A stretch of 64,000 nucleotides of DNA, from positions 1-64,000 of the forward strand of contig JBGPOS010000013.1 of the NCBI GenBank assembly GCA_041488155.1. Reading direction: 5' to 3'. How positions within the stretch are numbered: the first letter of the stretch is position 1; each line of letters begins with the position of its first letter. The position numbers and the translations under genes were made by a program. Shown here piece after piece: positions 16,083 through 24,009 of the stretch. The DNA is from JBGPOS01 sp041488155 (lineage in GTDB: Bacteria; Chloroflexota; Dehalococcoidia; Tepidiformales; Tepidiformaceae). The notes under the pieces were generated by a model. It was given only the letters and a program-made list of their open reading frames with translations, made no database searches and was not told the origin of the DNA.

Positions 16083-17000
16083 ATGCCACGGATAGTCTCC
16101 CGCCGGCGGGTGCTGGGGCTTGGAGGTGTGGGGCTGCTCGGCGGGGCACTGTCTGCCGCCGGGTTCGGCGTGGCGCGAAAACGCCCTGCTGGCCCCGATG
16201 CAGCGTCCGGCGGCGACGTCCTCTTCATCGACGAAACCGACCCCACGGCTACGCCCCGTATCCTCCGCTCGTCGTCGGGCGTCGAGTACCAGCTCCCGAC
16301 AGTGACGCCCACCCAGACTCCGACGCCCAGTCCCACGCCCTCCCCCACCGCTACCCCGACCCCGCGCAAGGTTGTACGCCCCGCCTGGTCGTCCGACCTG
16401 CTCCGCCAGACCGCCCGCACCGGCCCCACCGACAGGCCCCTTGTCGCCCTCACCATCGACGACGGCTGGTCTGCCCGCGATTCCGTGCTCAAAGTCCTCC
16501 AGGATCGGCGCACCCCGCTTACCCTCTTTCTCGCCGGGCGTCCCATCCTCACTGACCTCGGGTTCGTCGCCCGGGCACTCAACGCCGGCTGCGAAATCGC
16601 GAACCACACCTGGGATCACTACGACCTTGTCAACAAGTCGGCCGCCTACATCAAGAAGGACCTGCAGGACTTCGAAGACCTCGTCCGGGCGCAGGCCTCG
16701 TCCGGCTCCACCCTCCCCTACATGCGGCCCAGCGGCGGCACGCTCAACCAGACGGTCATCGACGCCTCCGCGGAGATGGGCTACCGGCCGATCCTCTGGA
16801 GCGCTTCCTCCGGCGACGGCTCTGCCTCCACCACTCCCGCCCAGATGGTGGCGAACGTGCTCGCAGGGGCGAAGCCAGGCGCCATCATCCTCATGCACTT
16901 CAGCGACCGGGCGGTGATCGCCCTCCCCGCGATCCTCGACGGCCTGAAGGCAAAGGGACTCGAAGCGGTCACCCTCTCGCGGCTGTTCGCGCCCGCCTGA
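16083..17000 (+). CDS. Exported polysaccharide deacetylase (NodB domain)
   Basis: A 305-residue protein with a Tat/Sec-like N-terminus (SRRRVLGLGGVGLLGG), a Thr-Pro-rich linker at about 73-95, and a NodB domain. Motifs are TIDDGW (124-129) for the catalytic Asp pair, NHTWDH for the metal His residues, RPSGG, and LMHF near the end. It would de-N-acetylate a cell-wall or capsular glycan outside the membrane. Confidence 0.88.
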   Translation: MPRIVSRRRVLGLGGVGLLGGALSAAGFGVARKRPAGPDAASGGDVLFIDETDPTATPRILRSSSGVEYQLPTVTPTQTPTPSPTPSPTATPTPRKVVRPAWSSDLLRQTARTGPTDRPLVALTIDDGWSARDSVLKVLQDRRTPLTLFLAGRPILTDLGFVARALNAGCEIANHTWDHYDLVNKSAAYIKKDLQDFEDLVRAQASSGSTLPYMRPSGGTLNQTVIDASAEMGYRPILWSASSGDGSASTTPAQMVANVLAGAKPGAIILMHFSDRAVIALPAILDGLKAKGLEAVTLSRLFAPA

Positions 17001-17011
17001 GAAGCGGACGC

Positions 17012-17422
17012 CTAGCGCGTCGCGGTATTGACGACCCGGAACGGCCGTCGGCGCTGCTCCACCCCGTCGATGAAGGCGCGGACAACGAATTGGCCCGGGC
17101 CTGCGAGGTTGAGGACGCCGTTGAGCGCCATGGTGACGAGCTGCGCCTGCCCGGGCGGCAGTCCAGCCGGGCGCCCCGTCTCGAGCTGCCCCTCGACCGC
17201 GATGACTACCTCCTGGGTATCGTCGTTGAACACGTCGACCTTGAGGGTGTAGCGGTGGTTGGTGTCCTCCCAGGGGATGTCGATCCCGGCGGCAACCCCG
17301 ATGTTGCGCTGGTGAGGGAAACCGGTCCCCACGCCGAGGACGTCCCAGCACCCGCCCTGGAGATAGAGCTTGCTGTTCGCGACCTCCGCGAAGTCCGCCA
17401 GGATGAGGAAGTCAAGCTTCAT
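17012..17422 (-). CDS. DUF6941 family protein
   Basis: A 136-residue protein that starts MKLDFLILADFAEV and contains GGCWDVLGV, characteristic of DUF6941. Members are small all-beta proteins of unknown function, common in Chloroflexota and Actinomycetota. It converges with the deacetylase gene and is divergent from the toxin pair at 17491. Confidence 0.7.
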   Translation of the reverse strand: MKLDFLILADFAEVANSKLYLQGGCWDVLGVGTGFPHQRNIGVAAGIDIPWEDTNHRYTLKVDVFNDDTQEVVIAVEGQLETGRPAGLPPGQAQLVTMALNGVLNLAGPGQFVVRAFIDGVEQRRRPFRVVNTATR

Positions 17423-17442
17423 GTGGTTGCGCGACGTGCACT

Positions 17443-17474
17443 CTGTAGTATGATTTGCACTACAGTAACACTAC
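17443..17474. promoter_or_regulatory. Operator overlapping a -10 element ahead of the BrnT-like operon
   Basis: A perfect inverted repeat, CTGTAGT (17443-17449) and ACTACAG (17459-17465), with 9 bp between; a further half-site ACACTAC ends at 17474. The sequence TATGAT (17449-17454) inside it looks like a -10 hexamer for the + strand, and TTGCGC (17427-17432) is a weak -35 with 16-bp spacing. This is the expected layout for toxin-antitoxin autoregulation. Confidence 0.6.
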
Positions 17475-17490
17475 GGCGAGGGCGGAGCCG

Positions 17491-17784
17491 ATGTCAACGC
17501 CGCGGGTCGACGAATTCGCTTGGGACCCGGAGAACATCGAGAAGGTGCACGCGCATGGGCTTCGCCCCGATGACATCGATGACGCCCTTGACTCGGGCCC
17601 GGCCTTTTTCCGGAATCGACGCGACCGCCGCGGGATGTACCAGTTGGTAGGCCGCGACCGCTCGGGCAGGTACATCACGGTCGTTATCGAGCCTTCGGCC
17701 AGGGGCCGCGGCGTCTGGCGGCCAATCACCGCGTGGTTCAGCAAGCAAGGGGAGATCACAAAGGCGCGGAAGCAGGGAGTATGA
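17491..17784 (+). CDS. BrnT-like toxin
   Basis: A 97-residue protein like the BrnT ribonuclease toxins: FAWDPENIEKVHAHGL at the front, DDIDDALDSGP, and a basic, beta-rich second half. Its TGA overlaps the ATG of the next gene by 4 nt (ATGA). It is longer at the C-terminus than typical BrnT. The ATG at 17491 was preferred to a TTG at 17455 that lies in the promoter. Toxin activity is inferred from family and context. Confidence 0.7.
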   Translation: MSTPRVDEFAWDPENIEKVHAHGLRPDDIDDALDSGPAFFRNRRDRRGMYQLVGRDRSGRYITVVIEPSARGRGVWRPITAWFSKQGEITKARKQGV

Positions 17785-18095
17785 AGCGAACGTACACGGA
17801 CGAAGAATTGCAGCGGCCGGAAATGTGGGAAGAGGAAGGCGGGCGATTACCTGCTCGCCCACTCGTTGCCATCGTCCACTCCGTGAGGTTTGGGCGCGAA
17901 GAGATGCGGCTCGTCCGCGCCGCCGCCGAGAGGCTCCACAAGCACACCTCCGAGTTCATCCGCGAGGCAGCCGTCGATAAGGCGCTCGCGAGCTTCGGCT
18001 CGTTTGGCGCTATCGGGCTTGGCGGCGGCACGACGTTCTCGGCGGAACTCGGCGGCACCCGAAATGACGGCCCGCCGCTCAAGGTTGGCCAATAG
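17781..18095 (+). CDS. Ribbon-helix-helix antitoxin
   Basis: A 104-residue protein whose centre (VRFGREEMRLVRAAAERL, then HTSEFIREAAVDKAL) looks like a ribbon-helix-helix DNA-binding domain. It is the likely antitoxin of the BrnT-like gene and would bind the palindrome at 17443-17465. It does not look like classic BrnA. The Gly-rich tail is probably disordered. Confidence 0.65.
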   Translation: MKRTYTDEELQRPEMWEEEGGRLPARPLVAIVHSVRFGREEMRLVRAAAERLHKHTSEFIREAAVDKALASFGSFGAIGLGGGTTFSAELGGTRNDGPPLKVGQ

Positions 18096-18157
18096 GCAAT
18101 GGCCGCCGATCCGGACGTGCTCGGCCTCCCGCCCGAGTCCACCAGTCTGCCCGAGCG

Positions 18158-19366
18158 TCAGGTCGCCCAGGCGTGCAGCAGGCCCGCGACCACCCCGGCG
18201 AGCACCAGCCATGCGCTGTTCGGGCTGTAGCGAATCAGCAGCAGCGACGCGGCTGCGAAGAGGCTGATCGCGAACGCGTCGTCGAGCGCGTGCCGGGCGA
18301 GGTCGAAGGTCACCACCCCCATGAGCGCGATCGCGGCCACGTTCACCCCGTCGAGGAACGGCGCTGTCCACGGCCAGCGGCGAAGGCGCGGCACCAGGGG
18401 ATGGGTCACCGCGACGAAGAAGAACGAGGGCAGGAAGATCCCCGCCGTCGCAACTGCCGCCCCCTGCCAGCCGTCGATCACGTAGCCGACGAAGGTGGCC
18501 GAGCTGAACACCGGCCCCGGCGTGAACTGCCCGACCGCGATCGCGTCGACGAGCTGCCCGTTCGTGAGCCACTGGCGGTGGTCCACGAGGTCTGACTGGA
18601 TGAACGCCACCAGGACGTAACCGCTGCCGTACAGGACGGCCCCGATCTTGAGAAACACGAAGAAGAGCTCGGCTAAGGAATAGCCGGCCGGCGTGACGAG
18701 GACAGCGTGGTTCGAAGAGGCTGCGCGGGCGCGTGTCCCGATGGCGCGAATCCAGCGCAACAGCGCCCTCCCCGGACCGCCGCTGGCCCCTCGCCAGAGA
18801 ACCATCGCGACGCCCGCACCGAGGATGAGCGAAACCTCGTCCGCCCCCGCGACGGCAAGGACCACGACCGCCACACCGGTCACGAAGGTCGCGACTCCCT
18901 TGACCGCCGCCCGCCGCAACCCCCAGATCGCCTGCACGATGATGGCCAGCATGAACGGCTGGATCCCATAGATGAGCGCTTCGCCAGCGGGAGTGTCGCC
19001 GTACTCCACGTACGCCCAGGCGATGCCCAACACAATCGCGATCGCCGGCGCGATGAAGGCCAGGCCGCCGAGCCAGAGCCCTCGCCAGCCAGCGCGCGCG
19101 CTGCCGAGGTGCATCGCCAGTTCCGTCGAGTTGGGGCCCGGGATGAGGTTCGTCACCCCCAGGAGGTCGACGAACTCCTCGTCCGTGACCCACTGGCGTT
19201 CCGCGACGAGCTCCCGGCGCATCATCGCGATGTGCACGGCCGGCCCGCCGAACGCGATCGAACCCAGCCGGAAGAAGTACCGGACCACTTCCGCGAGCGA
19301 GCTTTCGGCGACGGGGCGAGTGGGCGACGGGGCGAGTGGGCGACCGGCGGGCATCGGACGGAGCAT
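18158..19366 (-). CDS. chrA: Chromate transporter, ChrA/CHR family
   Basis: A 402-residue long-chain CHR protein with two CHR domains and about ten membrane helices. Signature segments are FGGPAVHIAMM and PGPNSTELAMHLG in the first half, and FLKIGAVLYGSGYVL and VGQFTPGPVFSSATFVGY in the second. It exports chromate. The first roughly 23 codons are encoded by the G-rich octamer array (residues such as PLAPSPTRPVAES), so the native start may have been changed by repeat invasion; ATGs exist at 19366 and 19354. Confidence 0.88.
   Translation of the reverse strand: MLRPMPAGRPLAPSPTRPVAESSLAEVVRYFFRLGSIAFGGPAVHIAMMRRELVAERQWVTDEEFVDLLGVTNLIPGPNSTELAMHLGSARAGWRGLWLGGLAFIAPAIAIVLGIAWAYVEYGDTPAGEALIYGIQPFMLAIIVQAIWGLRRAAVKGVATFVTGVAVVVLAVAGADEVSLILGAGVAMVLWRGASGGPGRALLRWIRAIGTRARAASSNHAVLVTPAGYSLAELFFVFLKIGAVLYGSGYVLVAFIQSDLVDHRQWLTNGQLVDAIAVGQFTPGPVFSSATFVGYVIDGWQGAAVATAGIFLPSFFFVAVTHPLVPRLRRWPWTAPFLDGVNVAAIALMGVVTFDLARHALDDAFAISLFAAASLLLIRYSPNSAWLVLAGVVAGLLHAWAT
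19306..19345. repeat. G-rich octamer array inside the 5' end of chrA
   Basis: Four to five GGGCGACG/GGGCGAGT units. Read on the minus strand they encode the N-terminal tail of the chromate transporter. Confidence 0.8.
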
Positions 19367-19496
19367 AGCGCCCGGCGTGTTACCTTCTCGCGTGCACCGA
19401 CCGCTGCCACGCCGGAGCATTCCGCCCGTCGGTCAGGTTCGCGTTAGCCTTCGACGGCTATCATGGGTTGGCGTGCCCCCGCCGCGAGTGAATCCG

Positions 19497-20123
19497 ATGC
19501 CCAAACTTCGACTGCTGGCGCTTCTCGCCCCCGCCCTGTTCGCCGCGATGCTTCTGACGGCGTGTGGGAGCGATGATGATTCGCCCACCCCGGTCCCGAA
19601 CTCAGGTTCCCCAAGCCCGAGCGCCTCGCCGAGCCCCTCGGCCAGCGTGTCGCCCTCCAGCGCACTCACGATCACGAGTTCCGCGTTCGCCGCTGGCGCG
19701 ACGATCCCGGTGCAATTCACCTGCGACGGCCCCGGGGCCTCGCCGCCCCTCGCCTGGAGCGGCGTCCCGGCCAGCGCGAAGGCCCTCGTCCTCTTGATGG
19801 ACGACCCCGACGCGCGAGGCACCTTCGACCATTGGGTCGCCTACGGGATGGCCGCCACTTCCACGGGCTTTGAAGCGGGCGCATCTCCGAAAGCGGGCGG
19901 TCTGCCAGGTGGCGCCAAAGAGGGCTCGAACGGAGCCGGCAAGCTCGGCTACACGCCCCCCTGTCCGCCCAGGGGCTCCACCGACCATCACTACAGTTTC
20001 CGTCTTTACGCCGTCGATGCGCCGATTACCCTCGAGCCTGGCAAGAGCAAGTCCGAGGTCGTCAGGGCCATCGAAGGGCACGTTGTCGGCCAGGCCGAGC
20101 TGGTCGGCCTCTTCAAACACTGA
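19497..20123 (+). CDS. YbhB/YbcL-type PEBP lipoprotein
   Basis: A 208-residue protein with a lipobox (LLTAC, Cys23), a Ser/Pro-rich spacer (about 29-55), and a phosphatidylethanolamine-binding-protein (Raf kinase inhibitor-like) domain. The ligand-pocket motifs are MDDPDARGTFDHWVAY and STDHHYSFRLYAVD. Bacterial members are periplasmic or surface proteins of unclear ligand. The spacer suggests display away from the membrane. Confidence 0.9.
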   Translation: MPKLRLLALLAPALFAAMLLTACGSDDDSPTPVPNSGSPSPSASPSPSASVSPSSALTITSSAFAAGATIPVQFTCDGPGASPPLAWSGVPASAKALVLLMDDPDARGTFDHWVAYGMAATSTGFEAGASPKAGGLPGGAKEGSNGAGKLGYTPPCPPRGSTDHHYSFRLYAVDAPITLEPGKSKSEVVRAIEGHVVGQAELVGLFKH

Positions 20124-20166
20124 CCCGAGCGGTCGTTGCGTCGGGGAAACGCCAGGGGACCCGGCT

Positions 20167-20484
20167 CTAGGGAATCGACCGCGAGTCTGCGCGGCAACGA
20201 TCGCGGCCAGCCGGCGCGATTAAGTCGAGTGGTCCAACCCCCAGCGCAAGCGCCAGTTGGGCGATCGACTTCAACGTCAGGTTCGGCGGAGCGTTGAGAG
20301 TCCTGGTGACGTAGGCGCGCGACACCCCCATCAGCTCCGCCAGCCGGGCGCGGGAAATGCCCTTCTCCAGCATGATGCGGCAGGCCTCTTCGGTGATCTC
20401 GAGTGCGAGCCCCTCGGCAACGTATTCGGGGTCGGACTCGTACTCCTCGTGCCAGCGGTCGAGCAGCGGTGTCTCGCCCGTCAT
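20167..20484 (-). CDS. XRE-family antitoxin (HigA-like)
   Basis: A 105-residue protein with a Cro/C1 HTH (ISRARLAELMGVSRAYVTRT) after an N-terminal segment rich in acidic residues. Its ATG overlaps the stop of the toxin gene by 4 nt (ATGA), with GGGGAAG upstream. The toxin-first order is that of higBA operons. Confidence 0.8.
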   Translation of the reverse strand: MTGETPLLDRWHEEYESDPEYVAEGLALEITEEACRIMLEKGISRARLAELMGVSRAYVTRTLNAPPNLTLKSIAQLALALGVGPLDLIAPAGRDRCRADSRSIP

Positions 20485-20867
20485 CTTTGCTTCCCCTGCT
20501 GAGCGACCCAATCGGAGCGCATTCGGACGGCCGTTGCTTTCTCGGCGTTGACGACGCTCCCTTTGCTAAATCCGTGTGTGAGCAGGGTTCGCCTCCGTTC
20601 AACCGGATCGTAGAAGTAGAGCATCCGATGGCCCAAGCGTGACTTGAACTCGAAGATCCCATCCCCGAGCGGTCGCGACTGTTGAATGTTCTTGAGAGGG
20701 CCCCGAGCCGCGTGGACTTGGATCCGGTTCGTGAGTGCCTTGCGGGCGTCCCTCTCCAGCGCTTCGAGGTATTCCACCGCGGGACAGTCAGGACGGTCGG
20801 GATCCGGGCTCCGATCGATCGCGAACACAGAGAAACTCCAGCCCTCCGCCAGCAGTACGAGCCGCAT
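20481..20867 (-). CDS. RelE/HigB-like toxin of the phage Gp49 type
   Basis: A 128-residue protein matching the Gp49-like RelE-fold toxins, which are ribosome-dependent mRNA endonucleases. Characteristic segments are EYLEALERDARKAL, GDGIFEFKSRLGHRMLYFY and LTHGFSKGS. An ATG at 20867 was chosen; the frame extends upstream without features. The 8-bp palindrome TGTTAACA overlaps the start and could be part of the operator. Confidence 0.78.
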   Translation of the reverse strand: MRLVLLAEGWSFSVFAIDRSPDPDRPDCPAVEYLEALERDARKALTNRIQVHAARGPLKNIQQSRPLGDGIFEFKSRLGHRMLYFYDPVERRRTLLTHGFSKGSVVNAEKATAVRMRSDWVAQQGKQR

Positions 20868-20952
20868 GTTAACACACAGGTAAACGAGTTGAGATTTACG
20901 GTGCGTGCTGGTTCCCGGCGTCCACCCGCGCCCTTCACCCGCCCAACCCCCG

Positions 20953-20980
20953 TTGACTTCGCCCGCCCGTCGGCTATCCT
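20953..20980 (+). promoter_or_regulatory. Sigma-70-type promoter for the RIO kinase leader
   Basis: TTGACT (20953-20958) and TATCCT (20975-20980) with a 16-bp spacer. A start near 20987 would give a leader of about 170 nt ahead of the kinase gene. Confidence 0.6.
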
Positions 20981-21022
20981 CTTTCACAGACCTTCGGGCC
21001 CGGACCCGAAAGGAGCCGTGAA

Positions 21023-21082
21023 ATGGCCAGTGTTCGCATCGCGTGCCCTGCATCCCCGCGCCTCCAGGCCGACGCCCTCTGA
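21023..21082 (+). CDS. Leader peptide ORF, 19 residues
   Basis: A 19-codon ORF beginning MASVRIACPASPR, with a very good AAAGGAG seven nt upstream. A small stem, TTCGGG (20993-20998) with CCCGAA (21005-21010), partly overlaps that Shine-Dalgarno. A terminator-like hairpin lies 30 bp after its stop and the RIO kinase gene follows. The layout suggests translation-coupled attenuation. No run of one regulatory codon is evident. Confidence 0.5.
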   Translation: MASVRIACPASPRLQADAL

Positions 21083-21111
21083 CCCTCGCTTCCCTCGTGG
21101 AGTGATTGCCG

Positions 21112-21140
21112 GGCCGCCTGTTGAGGCGGCCTTCTTCATT
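21112..21140 (+). terminator. Intrinsic terminator or attenuator before the RIO kinase
   Basis: GGCCGCCT (21112-21119) and AGGCGGCC (21124-21131) form a perfect 8-bp stem with a GTTG loop, followed by CTTCTTCATTC rather than a pure T-run. It sits inside the leader, 27 nt before the kinase start, so it can hardly be an end-of-gene terminator. Confidence 0.6.
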
Positions 21141-21157
21141 CCCGGGAGAATCCGCGT

Positions 21158-21898
21158 TTGGCCCTGCTCATCACCGAATTACCTGCCGTTGAGGGCTTCC
21201 TCACCGAGGGCCTCATCACCGGCGTCCTCAGCACCATCAAAGGCGGCAAGGAGGCCACCACCTACCTCTGCCGCGCTCATCCGTCGCTCGGGGCGAAGTA
21301 CGCAGTCGCGAAGGTCTATCACGAACGCAAGCACCGGAACTTCAACAACGCCACCACCTACGCTGAGGGCCGCCTCATCCTCAACGGCCAGGTGCGGCGT
21401 GCTGTCGAAGGGAAGACCGATTTCGGCCGCAAAGCCCAGACCGCCATCTGGGTGAACTATGAATACGAAACGCTCTGCACCCTCTACGACGCCGGCGCCG
21501 ACGTCCCGGAACCCTATGCCAGCGACGATGAAGCCGTCCTCATGGAGTACGTCGGCGACGGTGCCGCCCCGGCGCCCCAGCTACAGAACACAGCGCTCGA
21601 ACCCCACGAGGCCCGACCCCTCCTCGAACGCCTCCTCTGGAACGTCGAATGCTGGCTCGCCGCCCACGTCGTCCACGCCGACCTTTCGGCCTACAACGTC
21701 CTCTATTGGAAGGGCCGCGGGGTCGTCATCGACTTTCCCCAGTCCGTCGACCCCCGCTTCAACCCTGCCGCCCGCCGTCTCCTCGAGCGAGACCTCCGCA
21801 ACCTCGGAAACTACTTCGTCCGCTGCGGCCTCGAGTTCGACCCCGTCGCCACCGCCGACGACCTCTGGCGCCGCTTCACTTTCGGCGAGCTAGGATGA
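21158..21898 (+). CDS. RIO1-like protein kinase
   Basis: A 246-residue RIO-family atypical kinase. It has the flexible Gly-rich-loop equivalent STIKGGKEATTY (25-36), the ATP Lys in AVAKVY (Lys52), the catalytic loop HADLSAYNVL (Asp175) and the metal site IDFPQSVD (Asp192). Archaeal and eukaryotic RIO1 act in small-subunit ribosome maturation; the bacterial role is not established. The start is TTG. It lies behind a leader ORF and terminator-like hairpin. Confidence 0.85.
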   Translation: MALLITELPAVEGFLTEGLITGVLSTIKGGKEATTYLCRAHPSLGAKYAVAKVYHERKHRNFNNATTYAEGRLILNGQVRRAVEGKTDFGRKAQTAIWVNYEYETLCTLYDAGADVPEPYASDDEAVLMEYVGDGAAPAPQLQNTALEPHEARPLLERLLWNVECWLAAHVVHADLSAYNVLYWKGRGVVIDFPQSVDPRFNPAARRLLERDLRNLGNYFVRCGLEFDPVATADDLWRRFTFGELG

Positions 21899-21920
21899 GC
21901 CCCACCCGGCCGCCCCGCCC

Positions 21921-22005
21921 CGTGTCGGAGTATGGGAGTCTCGGCGTATCGGCGATGATCGCCACCCCGATACCCCGATACCCCGATACCCCGTTACTCC
22001 GATAC
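21921..22005. repeat. Octamer array arranged as a long inverted repeat
   Basis: Left arm 21921-21955 has GTGTCGGAGTATGGGAGT-like units; right arm 21965-22005 has CCGATACC, CCGTTACT and CCGATACT units. The arms can pair over most of their length. The array contains the TAA stop of the convergent ligD-type gene (21994-21996) and lies just after the RIO kinase stop, so it could also act as a bidirectional terminator. Confidence 0.85.
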
Positions 22006-23007
22006 TCGCGGGCGCCGCCGGCTCGGCTGTACCCGCGGCGGCTCGCCCGCTTCCTTCGGGTAGTGGGGAGGGAGCGGTGCCTCCCCCTGCCCCTCGCGCT
22101 CCTGGCGCGCTACCAGCTCCAGCAACGGTTCGAGCGAATGCTGCACGTCGTCGATCGTCGCGTGCGGGTCACCCCGCTCCGCGTACCGCGCTGGCACCGT
22201 GGCGATCGTGAACGCCGCGGGGTCGACGTCCGCGACCTCGCTCCACTCGAGCGGGCAGGACACCCGAGCATCCGGCTTTGGCCGGATCGAATACGCCGAC
22301 GCCACCGTCCGGTCGCGGGCGTTCTGATTGTAGTCGAAGAACACCCCGTGCCGCTCTTCCTTCCACCAGGCGGTCGTGGCCAGCGCCGGGATGCGGCGCT
22401 CGACCTCGCGCCCGAGCGCCAGCGCCGACCGCCGCACCTCCTGGAACCCCCACCGCGGCTCGATCCGCACGTTGATGTGGATGCCCCGCGAGCCCGACGT
22501 CTTCGGATACCCCCGGTATCCCAACTCCTCGAGCACCTCCCCCACGACGAGGGCCACCGTCCGCACGTCGCCGAAGGTCGCCTGCGGAGTCGGGTCGAGG
22601 TCGACGCGCAGCTCGTCGGGGTGGTCCACGTCGTTCGCCCGCACCGGCCAGGGGTTCAGGTCGATGCAGCCCAGGTTCGCCACCCAGGCCAGGGCCGCGG
22701 GCTCGCTACAGACGATCTCGTCGGCATGCCGGCCGCTGGGGAACGTGATGCGCGTCGTGTGCAGCCACGGCGGCCGGTTATCAGGCGCTCGCTTCTGGAA
22801 GAACGGCTCGCCTTCGGCGCCGTTGACGTAGCGCTTCAGGATCATGGGCCGGTCGCACACGCCCCGCAGTGCGCCATCGGCCACGGCGATGTAGTAGTTG
22901 ACGATGTCCAGCTTCGTGACCCCGATCGCCGGGAAGAACACCTTCCCCGGATTGGTAATCACCACCTCGCGGCCGCCCACCTCAATTGTCAACGAATCGC
23001 CGGCCAT
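21994..23007 (-). CDS. ligD: LigD-type primase/polymerase (AEP) domain protein
   Basis: A 337-residue stand-alone version of the polymerase domain of bacterial NHEJ ligase D. It begins with the ITNPGKVFFP block; catalytic DLDP and the SGSRGIHINV segment are present, as are WWKEERHGVFFDYNQN and AYSIRPKPDARVSCPLEW. It fills gaps at DNA breaks with ribonucleotides. No ku or ligase gene is adjacent. The last residues (RVSE) and stop lie in the octamer array. TACAAT lies 6 nt before the ATG. Confidence 0.93.
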   Translation of the reverse strand: MAGDSLTIEVGGREVVITNPGKVFFPAIGVTKLDIVNYYIAVADGALRGVCDRPMILKRYVNGAEGEPFFQKRAPDNRPPWLHTTRITFPSGRHADEIVCSEPAALAWVANLGCIDLNPWPVRANDVDHPDELRVDLDPTPQATFGDVRTVALVVGEVLEELGYRGYPKTSGSRGIHINVRIEPRWGFQEVRRSALALGREVERRIPALATTAWWKEERHGVFFDYNQNARDRTVASAYSIRPKPDARVSCPLEWSEVADVDPAAFTIATVPARYAERGDPHATIDDVQHSLEPLLELVARQEREGQGEAPLPPHYPKEAGEPPRVQPSRRRPRVSE

Positions 23008-23013
23008 CCGCCG

Positions 23014-23019
23014 ATTGTA
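23014..23019 (-). promoter_or_regulatory. -10 hexamer TACAAT, 6 nt from the ligD start
   Basis: On the minus strand TACAAT is followed by CGGCGG and then the ATG at 23007, consistent with a leaderless transcript. Confidence 0.5.
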
Positions 23020-23045
23020 GGTTCAGCCACCCCGGTTTGCGACCA

Positions 23046-23074
23046 GGTAGCCGCGGCCGTCTCTGGCCGCTGCA
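23046..23074. repeat. GGTAGCC hairpin element, GTCTCT-loop variant
   Basis: Same 29-bp element as at 32-60 but with loop GTCTCT, as in two copies at 6458 and 6537. The stem arms are unchanged. Downstream it continues CGGGCTCGA, as other copies do. Confidence 0.85.
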
Positions 23075-23202
23075 CGGGCTCGAACCGTCTCTCTCCGGGC
23101 ACGGCCCCGCGAACCGCCGGGTTCTGTCTGGCACCTCGGCGCTGGCCGCGAGAGGACGCGCTTGCTAAAGTGCTCACGAACCCTCTAGTGGAGGCCCCGG
23201 TC

Positions 23203-23802
23203 ATGGCATGGGAACTGTCCGGACAGTACTTCGAATCCTGCAGCTGCGACGTGCTCTGCCCGTGCATCACCTCGCAGGCCACCGCTATGCCCACCCCCGG
23301 CTACTGCGCCTTTGTGCTCGGCCTCCAGGTCGAGCGGGGCCAGTTCGACGGCACGAGCCTTGGCGGCCTGAACGCCGTCGTCATCGGGCGCGCCGAAGGG
23401 CCCATGGCCAACGGGAACTCGAAGGGCGAGATCTACATCGACAGCCGCGCCAGCAACGCCCAGCGAGCCGCGCTCGAACACCTGCTCTCGGGCAAGGCTG
23501 GCGGCGCCCCGGCCGCCCTCGCGGGCTTCATGCCCACCTTCCTCGGCTTCAAGACAGCCGGCATCACCTTCGGCGTCGAAGGCAACACCCGCCGGCTTTC
23601 CATCGAAGGGGTTGGCTCCCAGGAAGTCACCGCCCTCCCGGGCATGGCCGGCGAGACGCTGATGCTCACCCACACCGGACATCCGATCTCCGACGACCTC
23701 GCGCTCGCCCGCGCCACGACGGCCGTCTTCCGCGACGAGAACTTCACGATCGACAACACGGGAAAGAACGGCCACATCGCCGCCTTCAACTGGCGCGGCT
23801 AA
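23203..23802 (+). CDS. DUF1326 domain protein
   Basis: A 199-residue DUF1326 protein. The N-terminal ESCSCDVLCPC cluster is diagnostic and may bind a metal. The rest is predicted alpha/beta. Function is unknown. GGAGG lies 9 nt before the ATG. It stands alone between repeat tracts. Confidence 0.88.
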   Translation: MAWELSGQYFESCSCDVLCPCITSQATAMPTPGYCAFVLGLQVERGQFDGTSLGGLNAVVIGRAEGPMANGNSKGEIYIDSRASNAQRAALEHLLSGKAGGAPAALAGFMPTFLGFKTAGITFGVEGNTRRLSIEGVGSQEVTALPGMAGETLMLTHTGHPISDDLALARATTAVFRDENFTIDNTGKNGHIAAFNWRG

Positions 23803-23803
23803 C

Positions 23804-23855
23804 GGCCCTCAGCGCCCGGTGCTTAGTTCTTGGTGCTGAGTCCTTCGTCCTAATC
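23804..23855. repeat. Degenerate heptamer tract (CTTAGTT/CTGAGTC)
   Basis: Related to the tracts at 12016-12070 and 24347-24396, located directly after the DUF1326 stop. Confidence 0.5.
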
Positions 23856-23865
23856 GCTCACCTGA

Positions 23866-23900
23866 GCGACGGCTGTGAACTCGATCTTCCTCGGGTCGCC
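23866..23900 (-). pseudogene. Truncated DUF2283 3' end, copy A
   Basis: These 35 bp are identical to the last codons of the intact DUF2283 gene (24144-24178), encoding GDPRKIEFTAVA on the minus strand. A GGTAGCC element follows at 23909. It is a fragment, not a gene. Confidence 0.75.
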
Positions 23901-23908
23901 CACGCCGG

Positions 23909-23937
23909 GGTAGCCGCGGCCGCCCCGGGCCGCTGCA
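23909..23937. repeat. GGTAGCC hairpin element between DUF2283 fragments
   Basis: GCCCC-loop version. It starts 8 bp past the conserved 35-bp gene fragment. Confidence 0.85.
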
Positions 23938-24009
23938 CGACATCTGGCTTGGCCCTTCGGCCACTGCTCGAAGCGAGACTCATCGCTCGTCGCTACCGTG
24001 CTCGCCTAC

